Shown in pieces: positions 1-7,840 of a stretch of DNA of 32,594 nt; within the stretch, counting starts at the first letter, position 1; each line of letters begins with the position of its first letter. The notes under the pieces are model-generated. The model saw only the letters and a program-made list of their open reading frames with translations. It had not been told where the DNA came from and searched no databases. Made by a program: the position numbers and the translations under genes. Origin of the DNA: Gemmatimonadaceae bacterium (GTDB lineage: Bacteria > Gemmatimonadota > Gemmatimonadetes > Gemmatimonadales > Gemmatimonadaceae); assembly GCA_013813715.1 (NCBI GenBank), contig JACCRF010000074.1, positions 1-32,594 on the forward strand, read 5' to 3'.

Positions 1-726
1 GATCAGCCAGGTTACCTCGGGCACTGGCTTCGCTTCATGGAAAGCTGGTACAAGCCATTCGCCACCCTTGATCAGGCCGTGCTGCAGGGCGGGCGGACGA
101 ATATGTATACCCACGACCAGGCGATCATCCGGCAGAACACGCTCGCCATGCACAACTTCGCATCGGTGCGCGGAAAGGAACTGACGAGGTTTCTCAACAC
201 GAGGAGCTGCACAACGATGCTCGACGTAGGCTGTGGTCCCGGCACCTACTCCTTCGAGCTGGCGCTGCGCAACCCGGAACTGAGGTTACATCTGCTCGAC
301 CTTCCCGCGGTGCTCGAGGTGACCCGCGAAGTGCAGAAACAGTATGACTTGCCAAATGAAATCCAATACATCCCGAAGGACCTGAGCACCGAAGAGATCC
401 CGGGCACATACGATCTGGTGCTCGTGTCGAACGCGCTCCAGGCGTTCGACGAAGAGAAGATCCGGTCGTTACTGCGCGAGCTATATGCCGCGGTAAACCC
501 TGGCGGCTCGCTCGTCGTGCAGGCCCAGTATCTCGCGGATGATCATCTGGGACCGCGTTGGCCCATTTTTGTGGACCTGGGGTGCATGTGCTTCACCCCG
601 GGTGGCCGAAACCACTCGATGGATGAAACTCAGCGCTGGTTGAACGAGACGGGGTTCACTGATATCGAACAGATCCGAATGAGCATCTTCAACGCCAACA
701 GCTTCGTCCGCGGATACAGGCGCTGA
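1..726 (+). CDS. SAM-dependent methyltransferase, 5' end outside the window
   Basis: The reading frame is open from base 1, so the gene is truncated by the window edge; the first ATG inside it is at 37. The visible part has a class I SAM-binding fold: a glycine-rich motif I (LDVGCGPGTYS) is followed by an acidic residue at the end of strand 2 (LHLLDLP), then a motif IV-like YDLVLVSNALQ and a C-terminal 'WLNETGF' segment. Residues before the fold resemble the linker and dimerisation part of small-molecule O-methyltransferases of the acetylserotonin type. The substrate cannot be told. It lies beside polysaccharide genes, but the beta-barrel gene between it and the epimerase run means it need not act on sugars. 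It ends in TGA at 724-726. Confidence 0.8.
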   Translation, partial: DQPGYLGHWLRFMESWYKPFATLDQAVLQGGRTNMYTHDQAIIRQNTLAMHNFASVRGKELTRFLNTRSCTTMLDVGCGPGTYSFELALRNPELRLHLLDLPAVLEVTREVQKQYDLPNEIQYIPKDLSTEEIPGTYDLVLVSNALQAFDEEKIRSLLRELYAAVNPGGSLVVQAQYLADDHLGPRWPIFVDLGCMCFTPGGRNHSMDETQRWLNETGFTDIEQIRMSIFNANSFVRGYRR

Positions 727-754
727 CAGCGCCACCTCAACACTGGAAATCATA

Positions 755-1936
755 CTGCGTCCTCGCGCCCAATCGAGTCGCGTTTATTCGTCGCTTGTGG
801 TCGCCGCGCTCCTCGTTCCTCTCACGACGCACAGCCAGCAGGCTCCGCCGCCCCCACCTTCGGCGCCGTCCGCGGCGCCGGTTCCGCCTCCGCCGATCCT
901 GTCCGGCACGCTATTCAGCAACTTTCAGTACAGGGGTGAGGCGGGACTAACGAAGAGCTTCAACAAGTTCGACCTCGAGCGCCTGCACCTGACCTTTCGC
1001 ATGCCCGCCGGAGACCGCACCAGCGTACGTATCACCACCGACGTCTTCCAGCAGACGACACCGGCCAATGACGCGTACTTTCGAGGCTGGGTTGTTCGCG
1101 CGAAGTTCGCCTACCTCCAATACGAGTATCTCAAGCGCGCTGATTGGAACGCGGCCGGCCGGGCCGGCCTGATCCAGACCGTTTTCATCGAACACGAAGA
1201 AACGTTCTGGCCGCGATGGATCGCCACGACGACCGTCGAAAAGGCAGGCTATTTCGTTCCGGGCGACGCGGGCATCGGAACTATTGTCACCCTCCCTGAA
1301 AAGCTCGGCGAGGTCTACGCGACGATCACCAATGGCCCGAGCTTCAATTCTCGAGAGACGGATCGGTTCAAGGACTACTCGGCACGACTGTCCCTCACCC
1401 CCCTCTCGGCGGCCAGTCAGAGTTATCTGCGGACCTTGACACTGACGGGGTGGACATACCGAGGTGCGCTCGGCAGCAAGTTTTCGACAGGTGGAACCGG
1501 CCAGCTCGGCCCGATCGGCTCGTCACTTTCCCGGAACCGCTGGGGCGTTTTTGCCGGCCTGAGGGATCCGCGGCTGACGTTGGGAGTGGACTATGCCTCC
1601 CGTACCGACGGACTCGAGCTCGGGGCAAACACAGCCGCATCGCCCCGAACCGAATCTGACAGTACAGGACACCTTTTTTCGGCCTATTCGGTGGCTCGTC
1701 CCTTCCAGATCGCCAATACCGGGTCGAAGATTCCGTTCGGAGTTCTCGCGCGGTGGGACTATGTCCAGCCGAACGACAAAACGCAGCCGCATTATTATCT
1801 TGCGATCGCGGGCATTACGTGGGACCTCTCGAACAGGGCGTCGGTTTCTCTTGACTATCAGGAGCAGACACCCGTTAACGGTGTTTCTATTGCGCCGACG
1901 AAGACCTACTTTGCCCACCTGATCGCAAATTTCTGA
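755..1936 (+). CDS. Outer-membrane beta-barrel (porin-like) protein
   Basis: The protein has a hydrophobic signal segment (VVAALLVPL), a proline-rich spacer rich in APPPP, and then about 340 residues of alternating amphipathic strands ending in Phe (HLIANF), the usual C-terminal signature of outer-membrane barrels. The only common start codon is GTG at 797, which would leave the signal peptide with no positive charge. The frame is open upstream, and CTG at 755, preceded by GGAA at 745-748, would add a basic n-region (RPR...SSR). I chose 755, but the start is uncertain and 797 is the conventional alternative. The family was not recognised beyond 'porin-like', and no substrate can be inferred. 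It is separated from the epimerase by 125 bases. Confidence 0.65.
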   Translation: MRPRAQSSRVYSSLVVAALLVPLTTHSQQAPPPPPSAPSAAPVPPPPILSGTLFSNFQYRGEAGLTKSFNKFDLERLHLTFRMPAGDRTSVRITTDVFQQTTPANDAYFRGWVVRAKFAYLQYEYLKRADWNAAGRAGLIQTVFIEHEETFWPRWIATTTVEKAGYFVPGDAGIGTIVTLPEKLGEVYATITNGPSFNSRETDRFKDYSARLSLTPLSAASQSYLRTLTLTGWTYRGALGSKFSTGGTGQLGPIGSSLSRNRWGVFAGLRDPRLTLGVDYASRTDGLELGANTAASPRTESDSTGHLFSAYSVARPFQIANTGSKIPFGVLARWDYVQPNDKTQPHYYLAIAGITWDLSNRASVSLDYQEQTPVNGVSIAPTKTYFAHLIANF

Positions 1937-2061
1937 GACCGCTACATGGCAAGGGACGAGCGGGACACCTGGTTTTGGGGAATGGGACAGTTTCCGGGTT
2001 TTCCGCCGGGCTTCGCCCGCTGTGGACAAATTCCGGAGCGCGGTTGGTTTAGGCCGTCGCG

Positions 2062-3036
2062 ATGACGAGGGTGAGTATTCTCGTGACGGGCGCCGCTGGT
2101 TTCATCGGATCGCATCTCTGCGATGCGCTGGTTGCTGCGGGTGAACGCGTAGTGGGAGTGGATGATTTCAATCCCAACTACGACCCCGGCTTGAAACGGG
2201 GCAACATCGCGGAAGTTGATTCAAACCCTCGATTCACCCTGGTCGAGCGCGATGTCACTACGATGAGCGACGATGAGCTCGACGCGTTGATGCGGGATGC
2301 AGGCGTGATCTACCATCTCGCGGCTCAGGCCGGCGTTCGGGCCAGTTGGGACGATTTCGATGCGTACGTGAGACGCAACATCACGCTGACTCACCGAATG
2401 CTCGAGGCAGCCCGGCGGGCGATGACGCCTTCCGGGAAACTTCGGCGGTTCGTTCTCGCCTCGACGTCGTCGATCTATGGCGACGCGGAGGAGCTTCCCA
2501 CCGCCGAGACATCACGCCCGCTCCCGGTGTCTCCCTACGGCGTCACGAAGCTGGCCGCTGAACGGCTCGCGCTACTGTATTCCGCCAATTTCGGCGTGCC
2601 GGTGGTGGCCCTCCGTCTATTCTCGGTGTACGGGCCCCGGCAGCGACCGGACATGGGGTTCAACCTCTTCTTTCGCTCTGCGATCGAAGGCGCGCCGATC
2701 GCGATTTTCGGCGATGGCAGGCAGACACGCGACTTCACCTACGTCGCGGACGTGATCGCGGCGATGCTCGCCTCTGCTACGGCCGATCGAGTAATCGGTG
2801 AGGTAGTCAATGTCGGCGGCGGACACCGTGTCTCGCTGATGGACGTGCTGGACGTCATCGACGACGTGGTCGGCCGCTCCGTCGAACGGCGGTTTACCGG
2901 CGCGATGAAGGGGGATGCCAGACACACCGCTGCGGACATCACGAAAGCAAGAAAGCTGTTGGGTTATTCGCCCGCCATTACGCTCGCACAGGGACTGCGG
3001 GCCGAATGGCAGTGGATTCGGGCATCGGTCGCCTGA
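2062..3036 (+). CDS. NAD-dependent sugar epimerase/dehydratase (SDR family)
   Basis: This is an extended short-chain dehydrogenase acting on nucleotide sugars. The Rossmann motif GxxGxxG is at G10, G13 and G16 (TGAAGFIGSH), a DDF motif follows strand 2, the catalytic serine lies in 'STSSIYGD', and the YxxxK pair is Y159 and K163. A 'YGPRQRPDMGF' segment and an 'RDFTYVADV' segment are typical of UDP-glucuronate or UDP-glucose 4-epimerases and their relatives. At 324 residues it has normal family length. The stop is followed one base later by the acyl-CoA dehydrogenase ATG, so the two are surely co-transcribed. It probably supplies an epimerised NDP-sugar for the surface glycan of this locus; the exact substrate is not determined. 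Confidence 0.9.
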   Translation: MTRVSILVTGAAGFIGSHLCDALVAAGERVVGVDDFNPNYDPGLKRGNIAEVDSNPRFTLVERDVTTMSDDELDALMRDAGVIYHLAAQAGVRASWDDFDAYVRRNITLTHRMLEAARRAMTPSGKLRRFVLASTSSIYGDAEELPTAETSRPLPVSPYGVTKLAAERLALLYSANFGVPVVALRLFSVYGPRQRPDMGFNLFFRSAIEGAPIAIFGDGRQTRDFTYVADVIAAMLASATADRVIGEVVNVGGGHRVSLMDVLDVIDDVVGRSVERRFTGAMKGDARHTAADITKARKLLGYSPAITLAQGLRAEWQWIRASVA

Positions 3037-3037
3037 C

Positions 3038-4186
3038 ATGGATTTCTCGCTCAGCGGCGAGCAGCAGCAACTGCGCGACGAAATCGTCGCGTTCGCGCGC
3101 TCGGAACTGAATGGCGGCACGGCCGAGCGCGATCGCGCGCAGACCTTTCCCCATGAACTGTGGCTCAAATGCGGCGAGCGCCGGCTCCAGGGGTTGTTCG
3201 TCCCCGAGGAGTATGGCGGCCGCGGGCTGGATCCACTCTCAGCGACGATCGCTCTCGAAGCGCTGGGCTACGGCTCCGGCGATGGGGGGCTGAACTTCGC
3301 GATCTGCGCTCACCTGCTGGCGTGCGTGGTGCCGATCTGGAAGCACGGCACCGACGAGCAGAAGCGCCGTTACCTGCCCGGCCTCAGCAACGGCTCCATC
3401 GTTGCGGCGAACGCAATGTCGGAACCGGATTCGGGGTCGGACGCCTTCGCTCTCACCACCCGCGCGCAACCCGACGGCGATGGGTTTCGCCTCAATGGCA
3501 CCAAGACGTTTTGCTCCAACGGACCATGCGCCGATCTCATTGTGACATACGCAGCGACCGATCCAGCCAAGGGCTACTACGGCGGCATCACGGCCTTCAT
3601 GGTGCGCCGCGATACGCCCGGGCTCAGAACGGGTCCCCCATTCGACAAGCTCGGCCTGCGCACCAGCCACATGAGCGAGGTGTTTTTCGAGGATGCGCGG
3701 GTGGAGGGCAACGCAGTGCTTGGCGGTGTCGGTGCCGGTTCCGGAATCTTCGCGCAGTCGATGGATTGGGAGCGCACATGTCTCGGGGCCATCCACATCG
3801 GAGCGATGCAACGCCTGCTGGAGCTCGCGATCGGCCACGCACGCACACGAAAGATGTCGGGAGAGGCCATCGGTAAGTTTCAAGGCATATCACATCCGAT
3901 TGCGGACATGAAGGTGCAGCTTGAGGCGGGGAGGCTCCTCATGTATCGGGCCGCATCGCGCCTCGACCATGCCCGCGACATCGCGATGGACGCGGCGATC
4001 GCCAAGCTGTTCGTCAGCGAGGCGCTGGTAGCAGTGTCGCAGGATGCCGTTCGGACGTTCGGCGGCTATGGGCTAATCGAAGGACATGAGACGGAGCGTG
4101 CGCTTAGGGACGCCGTCGCCGGTACGCTCTACTCAGGCACGTCGGAGATCCAGCGCAACATCATCTCGCGCTGGCTCGGACTGTAG
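3038..4186 (+). CDS. Acyl-CoA dehydrogenase with the catalytic Glu at the helix-G position
   Basis: The 382-residue flavoprotein has normal family length. It carries the FAD/substrate signature 'AMSEPDSGSD', the 'FGGYGLIEGHETER' segment and the C-terminal 'GTSEIQRNI' motif. The residue in front of that GTS is Ser (YSGTSEIQR), where medium- and short-chain enzymes carry the catalytic Glu. A Glu in 'MDWERTCLGA' (E245) matches the position used by isovaleryl-CoA and long-chain acyl-CoA dehydrogenases, so the enzyme is probably active with that base. The ATG at 3038 lies two bases after the epimerase stop codon; the open frame continues upstream to 2915, but that part only shadows the epimerase. 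Its place between two sugar-type genes is unusual for a beta-oxidation enzyme. It may prepare an acyl group for glycan modification, but this is inference. Confidence 0.92.
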   Translation: MDFSLSGEQQQLRDEIVAFARSELNGGTAERDRAQTFPHELWLKCGERRLQGLFVPEEYGGRGLDPLSATIALEALGYGSGDGGLNFAICAHLLACVVPIWKHGTDEQKRRYLPGLSNGSIVAANAMSEPDSGSDAFALTTRAQPDGDGFRLNGTKTFCSNGPCADLIVTYAATDPAKGYYGGITAFMVRRDTPGLRTGPPFDKLGLRTSHMSEVFFEDARVEGNAVLGGVGAGSGIFAQSMDWERTCLGAIHIGAMQRLLELAIGHARTRKMSGEAIGKFQGISHPIADMKVQLEAGRLLMYRAASRLDHARDIAMDAAIAKLFVSEALVAVSQDAVRTFGGYGLIEGHETERALRDAVAGTLYSGTSEIQRNIISRWLGL

Positions 4187-4196
4187 GCGGATCACC

Positions 4197-4916
4197 GTGA
4201 ATGAACAGTATACGCCCGCGTACTTCGATGCGTTCAAGGACTCGTCGCGGGCAAGCGCCGAGGTCGTCGTACCTATCGTCCAGAGCTGGATCAAACCCAG
4301 GACCGTGGTCGACATGGGGTGCGGCCTGGGAATGTGGCTTTCCGTCTGGCAAGAGTCTGGCTGCGAAGTGAGCGGCGTCGATGGCGATTGGGTGGATCGC
4401 GGGCGGCTCGCCATTCCGGGCGACCGATTCATCGCGCATGATCTCTCTCAGCCGTATACGCCCGACGGTCGCTACGACCTGGCGACGTCACTGGAAGCGG
4501 CGGATACCCTGCCGGCAGAGGCGGCCGCTCCCTTTGTGCATGCAATCACCGCAGCGGCACCAGTTGTATTGTTTTCGGCGTCAGCTCCCGATCAGCCCGG
4601 GATCAATCATATCAACTGTCAGTGGCCTTCATAATGGGCCGAGCTCTTCGCCGCACGTGGATTCGCGGTGATCGACACGCTCCGCTTGATGATCTGGGAG
4701 GATGAGCGCGTCGACTGGTGGTACCGGCAGAACATCATGATCTACGTTGCCCGCGACCTCGTCGACAAGTGGCCGAAGCTCACGGGGATGTATCGAGAGG
4801 GTGCACGGCCGCCGAGGCTGGTGCAACCGGATCTGATGAAGGTGTGGCTCGACTGGGGATTGGACCAGTCGAAGCGATACTGGGATCTGCGCGCGCAAAT
4901 GGAGGGCCGAAAGTAG
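4197..4916 (+). pseudogene. Class I SAM methyltransferase broken by an in-frame TAA
   Basis: A GTG start at 4197, ten bases after the dehydrogenase stop, opens a methyltransferase with motif I 'VVDMGCGLGMWL', then 'GVDGDWVD' and 'YDLATSLEAADTLP'. The frame is stopped by TAA at 4632-4634 (codon 146), just after 'HINCQWPS'. With no shift of frame it then continues as 'WAELFAARGFAVID' and 'DERVDWWYRQNIMIYV' to a TAG at 4914-4916. The family normally reads QWP-x-Y-W at this point, so the stop looks like a Tyr codon (TAT or TAC) changed at its third base. The only ATG at the break (4634) is in another frame, so re-initiation there would not rescue the C-terminal part. This is either a recent nonsense mutation or a sequencing error. 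Confidence 0.85.
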
Positions 4917-4940
4917 CGTTCGGGCTTGAATTGGAAGTCA

Positions 4941-6143
4941 TCATTTCGCGAAATGCTCCAGCGTTCGGCGCGTCGCGAAGATGACGTCATCGACGTCCTG
5001 ATCAGACAGCGCCGGCGACATCGGCAGCGACAACGTGCGATCCGAGATCCACTCGGCGGCCGGCAGGTCACCACGCGCGTACCCGTATTTGTCGCGGTAG
5101 AACGGATTCAGGTGCACAGCGCGGTAGTGAACACCGGTGCCGATGCGCTGCCGGTGCAGCGCCATCTGAACCTCGTCGCGATCGGCGCGCAATCTCTCGA
5201 TATCGAGTAGCGGCGTGTAGAGGTGCCGCGCGTGCCGCGTCCCGGCCTGCTCGGGTGCCGGAAGGAACACCGGCAGGTCGGCGAACGCGGCATCGTAGCG
5301 CGCCCAGATCGCGCGTCGCCGCAGGAGATTCTCCTCGACGCGCGCGAGCTGGTGAATACCGAGAGCCGCCTGCATGTCAGTGAGGTTGTACTTGAAGCCG
5401 GCCTCCACGATCTCGTACTGCTTGAAGCCCTGGTCCGAGAATCGCTTCCACGCGTCGGCGCTCATGCCGTGCAGCGCGAGCGTCCTGATGCGGCCTGCCC
5501 ACTGCTGATTCGCTGTCGTCACCATGCCGCCCTCGCCGGTCACGACGTTCTTCGTCACGTAAAAGCTGAATGCGCCGATGTCGCCGATCGTCCCGGCGTG
5601 TCGTTCACCATCGAGCGTCTCGATAGCGTGGGCACAGTCTTCGATGACCTTCAGATCGTGATGGCGCGCGAGTTCCATCAGCGCGTTCATTTCGCAGCAT
5701 CGCCCGGCGAAGTGCACTGGAATGATCGCGCGGGTCCGCGACGTGATGCGGCGTGCCGTGTCGTCGGGATCGAGGCACATCGTGTCCCGCCTCACGTCGG
5801 CGAGGACCGGCCGGCCGCCGGCGTGGACGACGACATTCGCCGTCGCAGCGAACGTCATCGACGGCACGATAACTTCGTCGCCAGGCTCGATTCCGATGGC
5901 GATCATCGCGAGATGAAGCGCGGCCGTACACGAGCTGACCGCGACAGCGTGACCGGCGCCAGTGTAGCTGCGAAACGCCTCCTGAAACCGCGCGACCTTT
6001 GGCCCCGTACCGATCCATCCGCTCCGGAGCGTCGCCATCATCTCGTCGATCTCGGCGTCGAGCAACTGCGGCCTGCCGAACACGAGGTAATCATCGCGCA
6101 CCGGCTCGTTCAGGGACCACGTTCGCGTCTCAGCGGCGGTCAT
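4941..6143 (-). CDS. DegT/DnrJ/EryC1/StrS-family sugar aminotransferase
   Basis: This PLP enzyme of about 400 residues transaminates keto-sugars bound to nucleotides. It shows the family's N-terminal 'GWIGTGPKVARFQ', the 'SSCTAALHLA' phosphate-binding turn, 'VPSMTFAATANVV', 'VIEDCAHAIE' with the PLP-ring aspartate, the lysine segment 'SFYVTKN' (Schiff-base Lys K198) and 'GFKYNLTDMQAALG'. I chose ATG at 6143, giving MTAAETRTW. The open frame extends 28 codons further upstream, but that extension encodes the tail of a decayed glycosyltransferase (see 6155-6365). The gene converges on the broken methyltransferase with a gap of about 24 bases. It probably makes an amino sugar for the surface polysaccharide. 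Confidence 0.92.
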   Translation of the reverse strand: MTAAETRTWSLNEPVRDDYLVFGRPQLLDAEIDEMMATLRSGWIGTGPKVARFQEAFRSYTGAGHAVAVSSCTAALHLAMIAIGIEPGDEVIVPSMTFAATANVVVHAGGRPVLADVRRDTMCLDPDDTARRITSRTRAIIPVHFAGRCCEMNALMELARHHDLKVIEDCAHAIETLDGERHAGTIGDIGAFSFYVTKNVVTGEGGMVTTANQQWAGRIRTLALHGMSADAWKRFSDQGFKQYEIVEAGFKYNLTDMQAALGIHQLARVEENLLRRRAIWARYDAAFADLPVFLPAPEQAGTRHARHLYTPLLDIERLRADRDEVQMALHRQRIGTGVHYRAVHLNPFYRDKYGYARGDLPAAEWISDRTLSLPMSPALSDQDVDDVIFATRRTLEHFAK

Positions 6144-6154
6144 TTGATTAGGGG

Positions 6155-6365
6155 TCGAGGGAAAATGAGCCCTTGAGGGCACGTGCCAGAGCCCGGAGTC
6201 ATGATGAAGGACTGGCCGGCGTGCCACAAGATACTACGTGCTACGATCGCCGACTCACCCGGGAGCGCAATGCGGCGAAAGCGTGCTTCGCTATCCCGAG
6301 GTCGCCCGCAAGTCGGAGATTAGCTTCTGATACACCCTATCGCCGCAATCTTACGAGATCAGCTA
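6155..6365 (-). pseudogene. Decayed fragment of a CgeB-like glycosyltransferase
   Basis: This stretch aligns base by base with 9755-9945, inside the intact - strand glycosyltransferase at 9583-10740. On the - strand it still reads 'GDLGIAKHAFAALRSR', then after a one-base frameshift 'DRST', a stop (TAG, complement of 6234-6236) and 'YLVARRPVLHHDSG'. The intact gene reads 'ADLGIAKHAFVASRSG' and 'DRSTCYLAAGRPVLHQDTG'. The stop stands where the intact copies have Cys. The N-terminal two thirds and the last 50-60 residues are missing. The end of the fragment runs in frame into the aminotransferase and falsely extends its N-terminus. The rest of the 6144-6453 gap (6366-6453) is AT-richer and probably holds the GT4 gene's leader; no clear promoter is visible. 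Confidence 0.85.
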
Positions 6366-6453
6366 TTCCGGCGATCAGCAATCTGTAGTCTATTTTGTCT
6401 CGACGGGTGTTTCGCACGACCTCTGCAAACGTTTTCTTACCTTAGCAGGGTGA

Positions 6454-7797
6454 ATGGCGATGCAAGTCGCTTCAGAGCCGATCTCGGGACGCAATCGATG
6501 TGAGAAGCGCGACTGCGCGCCGACGCGTCCACGAGTCGCCTTCTTCGATTACCCCGACGTATTCGAGGACTTCTACCCGCATTACGGAGTCGACCAGCGA
6601 GCGTTTGGCACCCGATGGGCCGAAACCGGAGTTCACGCCGTGGTCACCATGGTGCAACGCGACGTGGGCGACGTTACGTGGTACAGCCAGTCTCTCAAGC
6701 CCGAGATCCAGGAAACGGTGCATGCGGTCGTCGGATGCCGTGTGAAGATGCTGCCATCCTCTTGGTTGCATCGATTGATGTGGCGGGCGTTCTACCTCTC
6801 GCCGGGCGCGTGGCGATGGCGATGGCGCACCCGTGCTTATGGCGCGTTCGCGACTGTCGCGTCCTATGCGTCGCCGGCATCGGTACCGCTTCTCAGCGCC
6901 TTGCGCCACGACCGGCCAGACGTCCTGTTCACTGGAAGCTACATGTCGGGCCGATTTGACGTGCTGGTGGTGCTTGCGAAGCTGCTCGGCATTCCGCTGA
7001 TAGCGTTTCATTCCGGGGGTGAGCCGCACGAATACCTCGGGAAAATGACGCGACGGTGGACGATTCCGCGGGCAGACATGTTCATTGTGTCGAGCCAGGC
7101 CGAAGGTGCGATGCTGATGACGCGCTACGCAGTCCCGGCCGAGCGGGTTGCTCTGATACTCACTCCGATCGACACCACCGGCTTCCGGCCGACGAACCGG
7201 GTATCGGCGTGTCGGCTCGCGGATCTCGACCCCGCCCGTCGTTACCTGCTTTTCGTCGGCCGTCTCGTCGATGAGGTGAAGCGGGTGAGCGCGCTAATCC
7301 GCGCCTTCGCGCCGCTCATGGTCCGGCATCCTGACGCTGATCTTCTGATCGTGGGCGAGGGACCCGACGGCGAGCGGCTTCGGCAGCTCGGCGCCGAGCT
7401 TGCCCCCGGTCGAGTGCGATTCCTCGGATGGCGTTCCGGAATCGAGGTGCTCACCGCGCTTTACAACGCTGCCGAGTGCCTGCTCCTCCCCTCGCGCCGC
7501 GAGGGATTCCCGACCGTTGTCGGAGAAGCAATGGCGTGCGGAACTCCAGTGCTCGCGTCGCAGGTCGGCGGAGTCGCCGAACTGGTTGTGGAGGGCGAGA
7601 CGGGATGGCTTGTTCCGGCTGGCGACGACAATGCCCTCGCCAGCCGGCTCTCCTTCGTGCTCGATCATCGCGACGCCGTGGCCGCAATGCGGCCGCGTGC
7701 GCGGAGCATGGCCGAGACCCGGGTGTCGCGTGAGATGGTCGCGCAAGCCCTCGCCCAATGCTTCGCCTCGGTGCTCGAAAGAGCTGCCGTCCGTTGA
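6454..7797 (+). CDS. GT4-type glycosyltransferase (GT-B fold)
   Basis: The protein of about 447 residues has the two-domain layout of retaining GT-B enzymes. The N-terminal acceptor domain contains 'FHSGGEPHEYLG'. The C-terminal nucleotide-sugar domain begins at 'RYLLFVGRLVDEVKR', passes through 'ADLLIVGEGPDGERLR', and carries the EX7E motif as E350 and E358 in 'REGFPTVVGEAMACG'. It ends with 'GETGWLVPAGD', the usual last loop. The start is either ATG 6454 or ATG 6460; the AGGG at 6447-6450 is better spaced for the second. It transfers a sugar from an NDP donor to a glycan or lipid-linked acceptor at the cytoplasmic face. The deacetylase gene follows after 43 bases on the same strand. Confidence 0.92.
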   Translation: MAMQVASEPISGRNRCEKRDCAPTRPRVAFFDYPDVFEDFYPHYGVDQRAFGTRWAETGVHAVVTMVQRDVGDVTWYSQSLKPEIQETVHAVVGCRVKMLPSSWLHRLMWRAFYLSPGAWRWRWRTRAYGAFATVASYASPASVPLLSALRHDRPDVLFTGSYMSGRFDVLVVLAKLLGIPLIAFHSGGEPHEYLGKMTRRWTIPRADMFIVSSQAEGAMLMTRYAVPAERVALILTPIDTTGFRPTNRVSACRLADLDPARRYLLFVGRLVDEVKRVSALIRAFAPLMVRHPDADLLIVGEGPDGERLRQLGAELAPGRVRFLGWRSGIEVLTALYNAAECLLLPSRREGFPTVVGEAMACGTPVLASQVGGVAELVVEGETGWLVPAGDDNALASRLSFVLDHRDAVAAMRPRARSMAETRVSREMVAQALAQCFASVLERAAVR

Positions 7798-7840
7798 AGC
7801 GGCTATATCGTAACCGCAGATCCATCCGGCTGGCAGGCAC

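Noticed and set aside
1990-2025. GC-rich inverted repeat (CGGGC, TTC, GCCCG) after the outer-membrane protein gene
   Set aside because: Only five base pairs, no T-tract, and such short pairs are common in this GC-rich DNA.
5223-6176. Long + strand open frame of 317 codons opposite the aminotransferase
   Set aside because: It is fully antisense to a clear enzyme, rich in Arg and Val with no domain, and explained by high GC content.
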